From: Pseudomonadota bacterium
Lineage (GTDB): Bacteria; Pseudomonadota; Gammaproteobacteria; Halothiobacillales; Halothiobacillaceae
Reading direction: 5' to 3'
Assembly: GCA_021801265.1 (NCBI GenBank)
Contig: JAJYYE010000002.1
Coordinates: forward strand, 62,001-126,000
DNA length: 64,000 nt
Shown here: positions 44,348-54,344 of the stretch, piece by piece
Numbering within the stretch: the first letter of the stretch is position 1
How the letters are laid out: each line of letters starts with the position of its first letter
The notes under the pieces: generated by a model
What the model was told of the DNA's origin: nothing
Database searches by the model: none
What the model saw: only the letters and a program-made list of their open reading frames with translations
Translations under genes and position numbers: made by a program

Positions 44348-47300
44348 GTAAAGTCACCGCGGGTATGCGCAAATTTACCGATATTTTTGTCACCAGACCT
44401 GTTCTGGCTACCGTCATTAGCTTGGTGCTGCTGGTTCTCGGCATTCGCTCGTTCGGTTTATTACCCATTTTGCAGTTCCCGTATACGCAAAATGCGGTAA
44501 TTACCGTCACTACCGCTTATCCGGGTGCCGATGCCAATTTGGTGGCGAGTTTTATTACCACTCCGCTCGAAAATTCGATAGCCCAATCCAACGGCATCGA
44601 TTACATGACCTCAAACAGCACACAGGGTTTGAGTAATATCACGGTTAATTTGCGGCTCAATTATGACCCTGACAAAGCACTCACCGAGATTAATACCAAG
44701 GTCAATTCGGTCTTAAATCAATTACCGCCACAGGCACAAAAGCCCACGTTAAACGTGAGTATCGGCCAAACGATTGATGCGATGTATATCGGTTTTTACA
44801 GCGATGTATTGCAACCCAATCAAGTCACGGATTATGTCGTGCGCTCCGTACAACCCAAGCTACAAGCGGTTGAAGGCGTACAAACGGCAGAAATCCTCGG
44901 GGCGAAAAACTTCGCTTTACGCGCTTGGCTTAACCCGCAAAAACTCGCAGCTGTTGGGCTGACTGCGGCTGACGTCTACACCACATTGGCGGCAAATAAC
45001 TTTCTTTCATCCAGTGGCCAGACAAAAGGCCAAATGGTCCAAATCAATCTCAATGCCTCAACGGCCTTGCACTCGGTTGACGCGTTTAAAGAGCTGATTT
45101 TGAAGCAACAAGGTGGATCCGTCGTTCGTCTGAAAGATGTCGCCACGGTCACACTGGGCGCCGATGATTACGACTCCAGTGTGTCGTTCGATGGTCGTAA
45201 GGCGGTATACATCGGAATTCAAGTTGCGCCCGGTGCCAATTTGCTGGATGTCATCAAGCGTGTGCGCGCAGCAATGCCGAATATCGAAGGTCAACTGCCC
45301 AACGGCTTGAAAGCCAATGTCGTCTACGATTCAACCAAATTTGTTAATTCATCCATTAATGAAGTGATTAAAACGCTGTTTGAAGCCGTTTTAATTGTTT
45401 CGCTCGTGGTTTTTATCTTTTTAGGTTCCTTCCGCGCCGTAATGATTCCGGTGATTGCCATCCCCCTGTCACTCATCGGCACCTTCACCGTCATGCTGAT
45501 GTTGGGTTACTCCATCAACCTGTTGACGCTACTCGCATTTGTACTGGCGATTGGCTTGGTGGTGGATGATGCGATTATTGTGGTCGAAAACGTCAGTCGT
45601 CACCTAGAAGAAGGTGCCAGCCAACGGGATGCGGCCACTCTGGCCGCCCGCGAACTGGCCAGCCCCATTCTGGCCATGACCACGGTGCTGATTGCGGTCT
45701 ATATTCCGATCGGCTTTATGCAGGGGTTAACCGGCGCATTATTCACGGAATTTGCATTTACCCTTGTCGGTGCAGTAACCATGTCAGCCATTATCGCGCT
45801 CACGTTATCGCCGATGATGTGCTCCAAATTACTGCGCGCGCCCAAAAAAGAAGGGGGAAACTGGCAAGATCGCCTGGTTATTTGGCTGGACCACCAATTC
45901 AGCCGATTGCACCGCAGCTACGAGCGCAAGCTCGGTGGCGCCTTGAATCATTTGTCCATTATTGCCGTGTTTGTGGTGCTCATGCTGGGCGGCATTTATT
46001 TCCTCTATTCAACTTCGATGACCGAACTCGCGCCGCAAGAAGATCAGGGCGTGCTCATTTCCATTGCGTTCAATGCACCCACCGCGACCTTGGCGCAACG
46101 CGAGCTCTACAGCCGAGAAGTATTTAAGGATTTCGAGAAATTTCCCGAAACGGCCCATGTGTTCCAGCTCAATACCCCCACCCAAGTGATTAGTGGCATG
46201 GTGCTAAAACCGTGGGATGAACGCACGAAAACCGCAACCCAACTTCAACCCGTGGTACAAAAAGACCTGGCACAAATTGCCGGCACGCAAAACGCCGTGT
46301 TCCAACCGCCCCCGCTACCCGGCTCACGTGGCCTGCCGATTCAATTTGTGATTACCACCACCGAGCCGTTTGAGCAGCTCTTTACGGTCGCGAATGATTT
46401 CCTGCAAAAGGCGCTCAAAACCGGCGATTTCATCTTTTTGCAATCGGATTTACGGATCGATTTACCGCAGACCACCGTGGTGATTGATCGCAATATGGCG
46501 GCACAACTTGGTGTAAACATGCAAGATATTGGTTCGGCCTTGTCTGCCATGCTGGGTGGTGGTTATGTGAATTATTTCGAACTATCCGGACGAGCATACA
46601 AAGTGATTCCGCAAGTCGAACAACAATTCCGACTGAATGCAGATCAACTGAAAAATTATTATTTGCGCACCACCACAGGGCAAATGGTACCGCTCTCGAC
46701 CGTGGCCAAACTGGAGACAAAAGTCCAGCCGGAGTCTATTAATCACTTCCAACAGCTCAACACCGCCACAATTCAAGGGGTGAATTTCCCCACAACGCCG
46801 CCAGGGTTAGCGCTGGAAAAACTGACCCAATTGGCGAAAGACACCTTGCCGGTGGGCTATGGTTATGATTATTCTGGCCCCTCACGGCAATTTGTCCAGG
46901 AATCAGGCGGCATGGTGCTCACCTTTTTCTTCGCTATCGTGATTATTTATCTGGTGCTTGCCGCACAGTTTGAAAGTTTTCGTGATCCGGTCATTATTCT
47001 TGTTTCAGTGCCGCTATCCATTGCGGGCGCCCTCATCTTTATTAATCTGGGCATTGGTCGAGCCACGCTGAATATCTACACCGAGGTTGGTTTAGTCACG
47101 TTAATTGGATTGATTTCAAAACACGGAATTTTAATCGTGGAATTTGCCAATAACCTGCAACGGACAGGGTTAGCCAAACGCAATGCCATTATCAAGGCCG
47201 CCGGTTTACGCTTACGCCCGATTTTAATGACCACCTTTGCGATGGTGCTCGGTGTGGTGCCGCTGATTATGGCGACAGGCGCAGGGGCAGTCAGCCGGTT

Positions 47301-47439
47301 TGATCTGGGTTTGGTTATTGCCAGCGGTCTGGGCATTGGCACACTATTTACCCTGTTTATCGTGCCGGGTGTCTATATGCTGCTGGGTCACGATCTGCAT
47401 CGGCATCAACATCACGACAAAACGGCAGAAGTGCCTTAA
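44344..47439 (+). CDS. RND multidrug efflux pump, HAE1 family (MexI/VexH-like)
   Basis: Inner-membrane proton-driven pump of 1031 residues with twelve membrane helices and two large periplasmic loops. The proton-relay residues are visible: the aspartate pair in GLVVDDAIIVVENV (helix 4) and the lysine in LIGLISKHGILIVEF (helix 10). Family signatures include FVTRPVLATVISLVL and ELAPQEDQG. The substrate range cannot be told from sequence; MexI- and VexH-like pumps export drugs and detergents or quorum molecules. A terminator follows. Confidence 0.94.
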   Translation: MSKVTAGMRKFTDIFVTRPVLATVISLVLLVLGIRSFGLLPILQFPYTQNAVITVTTAYPGADANLVASFITTPLENSIAQSNGIDYMTSNSTQGLSNITVNLRLNYDPDKALTEINTKVNSVLNQLPPQAQKPTLNVSIGQTIDAMYIGFYSDVLQPNQVTDYVVRSVQPKLQAVEGVQTAEILGAKNFALRAWLNPQKLAAVGLTAADVYTTLAANNFLSSSGQTKGQMVQINLNASTALHSVDAFKELILKQQGGSVVRLKDVATVTLGADDYDSSVSFDGRKAVYIGIQVAPGANLLDVIKRVRAAMPNIEGQLPNGLKANVVYDSTKFVNSSINEVIKTLFEAVLIVSLVVFIFLGSFRAVMIPVIAIPLSLIGTFTVMLMLGYSINLLTLLAFVLAIGLVVDDAIIVVENVSRHLEEGASQRDAATLAARELASPILAMTTVLIAVYIPIGFMQGLTGALFTEFAFTLVGAVTMSAIIALTLSPMMCSKLLRAPKKEGGNWQDRLVIWLDHQFSRLHRSYERKLGGALNHLSIIAVFVVLMLGGIYFLYSTSMTELAPQEDQGVLISIAFNAPTATLAQRELYSREVFKDFEKFPETAHVFQLNTPTQVISGMVLKPWDERTKTATQLQPVVQKDLAQIAGTQNAVFQPPPLPGSRGLPIQFVITTTEPFEQLFTVANDFLQKALKTGDFIFLQSDLRIDLPQTTVVIDRNMAAQLGVNMQDIGSALSAMLGGGYVNYFELSGRAYKVIPQVEQQFRLNADQLKNYYLRTTTGQMVPLSTVAKLETKVQPESINHFQQLNTATIQGVNFPTTPPGLALEKLTQLAKDTLPVGYGYDYSGPSRQFVQESGGMVLTFFFAIVIIYLVLAAQFESFRDPVIILVSVPLSIAGALIFINLGIGRATLNIYTEVGLVTLIGLISKHGILIVEFANNLQRTGLAKRNAIIKAAGLRLRPILMTTFAMVLGVVPLIMATGAGAVSRFDLGLVIASGLGIGTLFTLFIVPGVYMLLGHDLHRHQHHDKTAEVP

Positions 47440-47567
47440 TCCAAGACAGAGTAACCCGCATCGACCACGGGCAGGTCGGATGTGGGGTTTAACAGGGTGA
47501 TGGCACGTTGCATTGGTTTGCACCCGCATTTTAATGAGGCCGAACAATTGGCTCACTTGGGTTTTCC

Positions 47568-47591
47568 AGCCATTTTTATGGCTGAGTTTTT
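47568..47591 (+). terminator. Likely terminator after the RND operon
   Basis: AGCCAT and ATGGCT form a 6-bp stem with TTTT as loop, followed three bases later by TTTTT. It sits between the pump gene and the convergent fumC. Confidence 0.55.
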
Positions 47592-47598
47592 CAAACCA

Positions 47599-48969
47599 CT
47601 ATTTTCCCGTTAGCCGTACCGGATCAAGTAACCGCTTGAGCTCCGCTTCGGGAATATTCGTCATTTCAAGCGCGACGTCTAAAACAGCACGCCGCTCTAC
47701 ATAAGCGCGTTTGGCAATTTTCGCACCCAACTCATACCCAATCACTGGATTTAACGCCGTCACCAAAATGGGATTCATGCCTAATGTCGCATCAATCCGC
47801 GCTTGATTCACCGTAAAGCCGGCAATCGCTTTGTCGCTGAGTAACCGCATGGAGTTGCCGAGCAATTGAATCGATTGCAACAAATTATTGGCAATCAGGG
47901 GGAGCATCACATTCAGTTCAAATAAACCAGATTGCCCGGCCAAGGCAATGGCCAGATCAAAACCCTGCACTTGAACCGCTGCCATCGCAACGGCTTCAGG
48001 TACCACGGGATTCACTTTACCGGGCATAATCGAGCTGCCGGGTTGCAAATCTGGTAAATTTATTTCACTCAGACCCGCCAAAGGGCCCGAATTCATTAAG
48101 CGTAAATCATTGGCAATTTTGGTTAGCACAATAGCCAGACCCCGAAGTGCCGCCGAAAAAGCTACCGGCTCATCTTGCGCGGCCAAGCCCGCAAACGCCC
48201 GAGGCATCAAACGATACGTACCGCCCGTTGCAGCATTCAGCGCCGTAATAAACGCATCAGCAAAACCCTCAGGCGCGTTCACCCCGGTACCCACGGCAGT
48301 GCCTCCTTGAGGTAAGGCACGCATCCGTTCAAGCGCCTGTTCAAGGCTAAGCTTTGCCCCACGCAAATGATCGACATAAGCCATTAAACTTTGATCAAAC
48401 CGAATCGGCATCGCATCCATCAAATGCGTTCGGCCCATTTTCGTCATCCCCGCCAAAGACTGCGCCTTCATTTCGAGGATGTGTAGAAGATGGTCTAGTG
48501 ACGGCAGCAGGTTTTTACAGGCAGACTCAACCGCCGATACCCGAATCGTGGTTGGAATCACATCATTCGAGCTCTGGCTCATATTGACATGATCATTGGG
48601 GTGAACAATGAACCCCGCCTGCGCCGCCAGGTTTGTAATGACCTCATTGGCATTCATATTCGTACTGGTGCCCGAGCCGGTCTGATAGACATCAACGGGG
48701 AACGCGTCCCGGTGCGCGCCCAAAATAATCTGCGAACTGGCGGCGATAATCGCCTGCCCTATTTCATCAGATAATACGCCCAAGACCATATTGGCTTGCG
48801 CACACGAGGATTTTACCCGCGCAAGCGCCTGAATAAACTCAGCGGGCAAAGGCAGGCCACTGATTGGAAAATTATCGACAGCACGCTGAGTTTGTGCACC
48901 CCAGAGCGCATCGACAGGTATAAGAACAGGCCCAATACTGTCCCATTCGGTACGAAAAGAATGTGTCAT
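47599..48969 (-). CDS. fumC: Fumarate hydratase class II
   Basis: Iron-independent fumarase of the TCA cycle. Signatures SSNDVIPT and GSSIMPGKVNPV are intact; the protein has 456 residues from the ATG at 48969. The track's start at 49008 would overlap lpxA. It follows lpxA by 22 bp on the same strand, the place where lpxB lies in many gammaproteobacteria. Co-transcription with the envelope operon is possible. A terminator from the opposite strand lies at its 3' end. Confidence 0.96.
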   Translation of the reverse strand: MTHSFRTEWDSIGPVLIPVDALWGAQTQRAVDNFPISGLPLPAEFIQALARVKSSCAQANMVLGVLSDEIGQAIIAASSQIILGAHRDAFPVDVYQTGSGTSTNMNANEVITNLAAQAGFIVHPNDHVNMSQSSNDVIPTTIRVSAVESACKNLLPSLDHLLHILEMKAQSLAGMTKMGRTHLMDAMPIRFDQSLMAYVDHLRGAKLSLEQALERMRALPQGGTAVGTGVNAPEGFADAFITALNAATGGTYRLMPRAFAGLAAQDEPVAFSAALRGLAIVLTKIANDLRLMNSGPLAGLSEINLPDLQPGSSIMPGKVNPVVPEAVAMAAVQVQGFDLAIALAGQSGLFELNVMLPLIANNLLQSIQLLGNSMRLLSDKAIAGFTVNQARIDATLGMNPILVTALNPVIGYELGAKIAKRAYVERRAVLDVALEMTNIPEAELKRLLDPVRLTGK

Positions 48970-48991
48970 AGCAACTTTAAAAGGAAGTGAG

Positions 48992-49759
48992 TTAGCGAGT
49001 AATTCCACGTTCGCTTGAACGAATAAAATCGAGCATCTGCTGCAAAGCAGGCTCAGTTTCTGCTGCCTGCTCGAACTCAGCCCACATCATATCGTCACCC
49101 TGCTTTTTAACCAGCTGCCGGAAGCAACGATTAAGCAAGGCAATCGTTTCAACGGAAAAATTGCGACGCTTAAGCCCTTCTTTATTCAAACCAATTGAAC
49201 GTGCGCGCGCACCATCCGCCATCACAAAAGGGGGGACGTCTTTCGATAGCTTGCTGAATCCCCCAATAAAGGCGTGCGCACCAATTCGGCAAAATTGATG
49301 GGCCACAGCAAATCCACCCAAAATTGCGTAATCCCCAACCGTGACATGCCCCGCAAGGGATGCCGCGTTTGCAAGAATGACATAATCACCAATGTGACAA
49401 TCGTGCGCAATATGTGCATAGGCCATAACGAGGGTATCTGAACCGATATGGGTGGTACCCCCCCCCCCCTCCGTACCCCGATGAATAGAGGAAAATTCAC
49501 GAATCTGATTACGATCACCGATCTCAAGGATCGAATACTCTCCATGAAACTTGAGATCCTGCGGAATTTCACCCAGCACCACATGCGAAAAAATATGATT
49601 TTCTTGCCCGATCCGGCAAGGGCCTTTGATCACAGAATGACTGTCAATCCGGGTATTTGCCGCAATCTCTACGGCACCCTCAATCACCACGAATGGCCCT
49701 ACCCGCACGGAAGGATCAAGTGTCGCTTCTGGGGAAATAATGGCCGTTGGGTGGATCAC
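48992..49759 (-). CDS. lpxA: UDP-N-acetylglucosamine acyltransferase LpxA
   Basis: First enzyme of lipid A synthesis: transfers an R-3-hydroxyacyl chain from ACP to UDP-GlcNAc. The left-handed beta-helix hexapeptide repeats are clear (IHPTAIISPEATLDPSVRVG onward), with the catalytic histidine region MAYAHIAHDCHIG. The GTG at 49759 overlaps the fabZ stop as GTGA, has AAGGA upstream, and gives 255 residues, the normal length; the track's ATG at 49783 lies inside fabZ. A tract of 12 G encodes EGGGG near residue 100, an unstable run inside an essential gene. Confidence 0.94.
   Translation of the reverse strand: MIHPTAIISPEATLDPSVRVGPFVVIEGAVEIAANTRIDSHSVIKGPCRIGQENHIFSHVVLGEIPQDLKFHGEYSILEIGDRNQIREFSSIHRGTEGGGGTTHIGSDTLVMAYAHIAHDCHIGDYVILANAASLAGHVTVGDYAILGGFAVAHQFCRIGAHAFIGGFSKLSKDVPPFVMADGARARSIGLNKEGLKRRNFSVETIALLNRCFRQLVKKQGDDMMWAEFEQAAETEPALQQMLDFIRSSERGITR
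49458..49469. repeat. Homopolymer of 12 C (G on the coding strand) inside lpxA
   Basis: An uninterrupted run of 12 identical bases, coding strand G, spans the codons for the glycine run in HRGTEGGGGTTH. Tracts of this length slip during replication. One base more or less would put the downstream two thirds of lpxA out of frame. Confidence 0.95.
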
Positions 49760-50214
49760 GCCGACACTTCCTTGGCCACGCATTTGATCAATGCCTTGGC
49801 CGCCAATTCGTCACCCACATGCGCTTCACACTGGAATATACCCATGCCCCGCACGAGCCGCTTAAGCTCTACACGAATCATGAGTTGATCACCCGGTTCA
49901 ACAACCCGCCGGAAAGAGACATCGTCCAGCCCCACCAGCATGTATAAAGAATCCGGATTGGGCACCCCCCCTTGGCTACTAAAAGCCAGAATACCCGTGG
50001 CCTGCGCCATCGCTTCAGTAATCAAAACACCCGGCATAATGGGACGCACGGGAAAATGCCCTTGGAAAAAGGGCTCATTAAACGTCACATTCTTGAGGGC
50101 AACCAAATATTCATTTGGGGACCAGTCAATGACCCGGTCAATCAGTAAAAAAGGGTATCGATGGGGCAAGAGATTCATAATATCTTGAATCATAATTGTA
50201 TTTTTTGCAGTCAC
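49756..50214 (-). CDS. fabZ: 3-hydroxyacyl-ACP dehydratase FabZ
   Basis: Dehydratase of fatty-acid elongation with the hot-dog fold: LLPHRYPFLLIDRV at the start, catalytic histidine in GHFPVRPIMPGVLITEAMAQ, and the glutamate in the same stretch. The GTG at 50214 overlaps the lpxD stop (GTGA) and aligns with the known N-terminus; an ATG at 50193 is the alternative. 152 residues. Placement between lpxD and lpxA balances 3-hydroxyacyl-ACP between membranes and lipid A. Confidence 0.96.
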   Translation of the reverse strand: MTAKNTIMIQDIMNLLPHRYPFLLIDRVIDWSPNEYLVALKNVTFNEPFFQGHFPVRPIMPGVLITEAMAQATGILAFSSQGGVPNPDSLYMLVGLDDVSFRRVVEPGDQLMIRVELKRLVRGMGIFQCEAHVGDELAAKALIKCVAKEVSA

Positions 50215-51278
50215 AAAACTTCCTCATTCGGATTTTGGAAGGCATTAAGACGAAGCTCTAAAGCCTGAACTCGATGCGCTATTCGATCAAGTTGTTTAAA
50301 TCGAGCGGCATTTTTATGCCAGCGTTCATTGGTATCGAGCGGTGTTCCCGCAGAATAAACACCCGCTTGAGAAATCGAACGCGTCACCATCGACATGCCC
50401 GTCACGTGCACACCATCTGCAAGCGTTAAATGCCCCGCAAGGCCCACACCACCACCCAAAGTACAGTGCTTTCCAACGACACTGGAACCTGCCAAACCGG
50501 CGCAGCCGGCAACCGCCGAGTGTTCGCCTATTTCTACGTTGTGCGCGATTTGAATGAGATTGTCTAACTTAACCCCATTCGCAATCCGTGTATCATCCAA
50601 GGCACCCCGATCAATCGTGGTATTGGCGCCAATATCGACATCATCGCCGATAATGACTCGCCCCAATTGCGGCACCCTGCGCCATCTACCCTGATCATTG
50701 GCCAAACCAAATCCATCGGAACCAATAACGACACCGGGTTGAATCAAGCAGCGTGCGCCGATTTCACAGTCATCCAGAACAGTCACTCGTGCAACCAATT
50801 CGGTATCCTCACCGATATGGACATTTTGTCCCAAAATTGTTCCTGTACCGACGACAGCACCCGCAGAAATCAGACAATTCGCACCAATGACCGCCAATGG
50901 GCCGATAACCACATTGGGGGCTAGTTTAACGGTGGGGTGAATAACTGCTGAGGCATCAACCCCAGAATATGCGTTCTGGCGGGGGTACATCCATTCCACA
51001 ATATCAATGAAAGCAAGCTGAGGGCTGGGAACGCAGATTAAAGTTGCCTGCTCAGGCATTAAACTGATGTCTGCAGTCCGACACAAAATCGTACCCGCTT
51101 GACTCTGCTGGGGATTCACCCCCCGTCGAGGGCCGCTGAAATAGGCTAAGTCACGTGAAGTAGCAGAACCCAGTGAGGCCACACTGAGCACGCGACGCTC
51201 TGCGGAACCGAGCAGCGATGCGGACACATGGTCAGCAATTTCTGCGGCGGACAACCCATTGCGGGGGTTAATCTGCAT
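50211..51278 (-). CDS. lpxD: UDP-3-O-(3-hydroxyacyl)glucosamine N-acyltransferase LpxD
   Basis: Third step of lipid A synthesis; adds the second hydroxyacyl chain. 355 residues: an N-terminal uridine-binding domain, the left-handed beta-helix with many hexapeptides (IHPTVKLAPNVVIG, IGANTTIDRGALDDT, the catalytic histidine in QIAHNVEIG) and a C-terminal helix with basic residues. It follows skp and overlaps fabZ. Confidence 0.96.
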   Translation of the reverse strand: MQINPRNGLSAAEIADHVSASLLGSAERRVLSVASLGSATSRDLAYFSGPRRGVNPQQSQAGTILCRTADISLMPEQATLICVPSPQLAFIDIVEWMYPRQNAYSGVDASAVIHPTVKLAPNVVIGPLAVIGANCLISAGAVVGTGTILGQNVHIGEDTELVARVTVLDDCEIGARCLIQPGVVIGSDGFGLANDQGRWRRVPQLGRVIIGDDVDIGANTTIDRGALDDTRIANGVKLDNLIQIAHNVEIGEHSAVAGCAGLAGSSVVGKHCTLGGGVGLAGHLTLADGVHVTGMSMVTRSISQAGVYSAGTPLDTNERWHKNAARFKQLDRIAHRVQALELRLNAFQNPNEEVL

Positions 51279-51315
51279 TCAGTCATCCAATAAGTGATTA
51301 TGGAAAAATAAGCTG

Positions 51316-51834
51316 CTACTTACCGCTTTTCGCATCCTGTTGAAGTTTTGCCAGAACTTCATTGGTAATATCAACTTGTGGCGCGGCATAAACAACACCT
51401 TCTGCCAAAACCAAATCATAACCACTTGATTTCGCCACATCTTTAATCGCACTCAGAACGACACGTTGTAACTTACCCAACTCTTCATTTTTGCGCAGAT
51501 TCAGATCATCACGGAAGTTACTCTGCATGCGCTGCAAATCACGCAGTTGACGATTAAGTTCCTGCTCTTGTTTGGAACGATCGCCATCGCTCATGGTGAC
51601 GCCATCACGATTCAATTTGGTTTCCAAACTTTGAGCGGCCTGCTGCGCATCCCGAATTTCTTTCTCACGCGGAGCAAATTCTTTTTCCAGTTTCTTCTTG
51701 GCAATATCTGCCTGAGGCGCTTGCTCCAATAAGGTGGATGAATTAACAAATGCAATCTTGATTTCGGCGGCCTGAACAGATGCTGCGGAAAAAAGGGCAA
51801 ACAAGGAAACAAACAGTAATGCAATGCGATTCAC
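51316..51834 (-). CDS. skp: Periplasmic chaperone Skp (OmpH family)
   Basis: Chaperone that carries unfolded outer-membrane proteins to the Bam complex. The 172-residue product has a signal peptide (cut after VQAAE), the opening strand KIAFVNSSTLLEQAP, a long charged coiled coil and the closing DLVLAEGVVYAAPQVDIT. The GTG at 51834 has GGGAGA 7 bases upstream and gives a clean signal; the track start at 51864 is less likely. It follows bamA, its functional partner, after 122 bp. Confidence 0.93.
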   Translation of the reverse strand: MNRIALLFVSLFALFSAASVQAAEIKIAFVNSSTLLEQAPQADIAKKKLEKEFAPREKEIRDAQQAAQSLETKLNRDGVTMSDGDRSKQEQELNRQLRDLQRMQSNFRDDLNLRKNEELGKLQRVVLSAIKDVAKSSGYDLVLAEGVVYAAPQVDITNEVLAKLQQDAKSGK

Positions 51835-51956
51835 GCAAATTCTCCCAAAACAATTAAAAGCCAAATGATCTGCTCGTGCTACGAATTATACCGATCCGCA
51901 TTATGTCACAGTGTTCTTGAAAGGTGCTGCAACGATGCTGAAATCCTCATGGCTAC

Positions 51957-54344
51957 CTAGAAACTGGTCCCCACAGTAAACTGGAACACTTGGGTCAGGT
52001 CACCGGGTTTATTATTCAGCGGCTTGGCGACACTAAATACTAACGGGCCCACCGGTGATATCCAGTTAAATCCAACACCGACAGATTGGCGCAACCCTTG
52101 CGCACTGAAATTACTGTAACTGTTGTACACGTTACCCACATCCCAGAATAACGAGAGCCGGACAGAGTTGGCTTGACTGGTCAAGAACGGCAAGGGCGTG
52201 ATCAATTCCAACCCGCCTGCCGTCAGGAAAGTCCCACCCATCGGATCACCATTGGAATCTCTTGGCCCCAGTGAATAATCCTGGAAACCGCGCACGGATT
52301 GAATGCCACCGCTGTAATAGTTCAGGAAGGGCGGCACACCGTTGTAATACTGACTTACTCCGCCATAAGTCGATTGAGTATTACCGTAGGCTTTAACCAT
52401 GCCCACTTGACCATGCGCCGAGAGCGTAGAATCCGACCAAAGGGGCAAATAAATGCGGCCTTTGTAATCACCCTTGTAATAAAGGAGCTGGCTACCCGGA
52501 ACGACCATTGTCGCGGAGACACTTTGCAAAATACCCGATGTCGGGAAAACCGCTTTATTGCGCGTATCATACCGCAAGGTGGGAATCACACTCAGCGTCA
52601 AGAAACTCTTGCCATCGAAACCAGGACCTGCCAGATCATAACCGTTGGCGCCTAGTGGCGTTATGGGATATGTCCCCGTAGGCACGACAGGAACGCCCGT
52701 AATCCAGCTCGGCGAGTAGTTGGTTGATTTGATTTTTTGTTCCTGGGCCTGGAACGCGATTGAACCATAGGTATTTTCAGATAACGGCACACCAAAGCTG
52801 ATATTCCCGCCATAAGAGTCAACCAGATATTTAGAAAGCGACAACGCCGCCGCGTTTTGGCGGGAGTAGAACAAGCCAAAACCCTGGCTGACCCCATCCA
52901 CCGTAAAATAGGGGTTGTTGTAATTGAACTGAATACCCGTTTGGTATGAGCTGCGCTGCATATTAATGCCCACAGATTTACCTGATCCGAGGAAATTAGA
53001 CTGATTTAAGCCCAAGTTGAATAATACCCCTTCGGACTGTGAGTAACCCACACCTGCGGTGAATGAACCCGAGAGTTGTTCGGTAATGTCATAATCGACA
53101 TCCACTTGATCGGCCACACCGGGAATGGGTTTAACATTTTGGTCAACCTTTTGAACCGAAGGCAAGCGTTGCAAACGCTCCTTGGATCGATCCAGCTTGT
53201 CTGCAGCATACCAACTGCCTTCCATCTGCCGCATTTCGCGCCGATACACGTCTTCATTGGTATTAAAATTACCGGTGAATTCGACATGACGCACCGTCAC
53301 CCGATCACCCGGCTGAATATTAAAATCCACCGCAACCGTTTTATTTGTTTCATCAATTTTGGGCAGCGGCTGAACTTTTGCCAGCGCGTAGCCATCGTTG
53401 CCTAACCGTTTGGAAATTGCATCTGAGGTGTCGATAATTTCTTTACGATTGAAATACTGGTCTTTCTTAACGTGATCAAGCTGAGTCAGTGTGGCTTGAT
53501 CCAACAGCAGATTACCGGAAAAAGTCACATCACTGACTTTATAGCGTGGACCTTCACTCACATTGATCACCACATCAATTTGCTTACGATCTGGGGTAAT
53601 GGTGACCTGTGAGGATTCAACTGCAAATTTCAAATAGCCGCGATTTAAATAAAATGAGCGCAAACCTTCCAGATCCGCAGCCATCTTTTCCTTGGAATAC
53701 TGGTCAGCACTTGACCAAAACTCCCACCAGGAAGTGGGGTGCATGCTCAACTGCCCCAACAACTCGGACTCTGAAAAATCATGGTTTCCAACAATCCGAA
53801 CTTGTCGAATGCTGGCCGGTTTGCCTTCATAGATATCAATGGATACAAATACCCGATTGTCATCCAACGGTTTGACGCTGGTTTCAATCTGCACACCGTA
53901 TTGTCCGAGGCTGTAATACACTCGCTGCAATTCGGTTTTCATTTTATCCAGTGCCTGTGGATCAAGGACATGCCCTTGACTTAAGCCAATATCTTTCAGT
54001 GCCTTTTGCAGCTTTTCGGTTTCTACTTTTTTGTTGCCTTTGACTTCGATTGCGGAGATTGTTGGGCGCTCCTTAACCTGGATCATCAGGACATTGCCGA
54101 CCTGGCCCACATTCACATTGCTAAAAAAACCCGTTTTATAGAGTGCGTCAATGACCTGCGTACTATCTTCGGCCGTGAAGTTTTCACCCACTTTATAGGG
54201 CACATAGGTAAAAATAGTGCTCGGCGTGACGGTTCTTAGCCCTTCGACCTTAATATCCGAAATCACGAAGGCATTGGCCAGTGCAGGGATCAAAAGAAGC
54301 ACACCCGCGATGGGCGCCACAAGAAAGCGAGTGAATGAAGTCAT
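51957..54344 (-). CDS. bamA: Outer-membrane assembly factor BamA
   Basis: Essential core of the Bam complex. 795 residues: signal peptide (cut after ALANA), five POTRA domains (from FVISDIKVEGLRTVTPSTIF to about residue 415) and the C-terminal 16-strand barrel (from GSFTAGVGYSQSEGVLF). The barrel carries the GGIQSVRGFQDYSLGPRD loop with the conserved VRGF motif, and the end FQFTVGTSF is a typical terminal strand. It follows rseP and precedes skp. Confidence 0.97.
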   Translation of the reverse strand: MTSFTRFLVAPIAGVLLLIPALANAFVISDIKVEGLRTVTPSTIFTYVPYKVGENFTAEDSTQVIDALYKTGFFSNVNVGQVGNVLMIQVKERPTISAIEVKGNKKVETEKLQKALKDIGLSQGHVLDPQALDKMKTELQRVYYSLGQYGVQIETSVKPLDDNRVFVSIDIYEGKPASIRQVRIVGNHDFSESELLGQLSMHPTSWWEFWSSADQYSKEKMAADLEGLRSFYLNRGYLKFAVESSQVTITPDRKQIDVVINVSEGPRYKVSDVTFSGNLLLDQATLTQLDHVKKDQYFNRKEIIDTSDAISKRLGNDGYALAKVQPLPKIDETNKTVAVDFNIQPGDRVTVRHVEFTGNFNTNEDVYRREMRQMEGSWYAADKLDRSKERLQRLPSVQKVDQNVKPIPGVADQVDVDYDITEQLSGSFTAGVGYSQSEGVLFNLGLNQSNFLGSGKSVGINMQRSSYQTGIQFNYNNPYFTVDGVSQGFGLFYSRQNAAALSLSKYLVDSYGGNISFGVPLSENTYGSIAFQAQEQKIKSTNYSPSWITGVPVVPTGTYPITPLGANGYDLAGPGFDGKSFLTLSVIPTLRYDTRNKAVFPTSGILQSVSATMVVPGSQLLYYKGDYKGRIYLPLWSDSTLSAHGQVGMVKAYGNTQSTYGGVSQYYNGVPPFLNYYSGGIQSVRGFQDYSLGPRDSNGDPMGGTFLTAGGLELITPLPFLTSQANSVRLSLFWDVGNVYNSYSNFSAQGLRQSVGVGFNWISPVGPLVFSVAKPLNNKPGDLTQVFQFTVGTSF

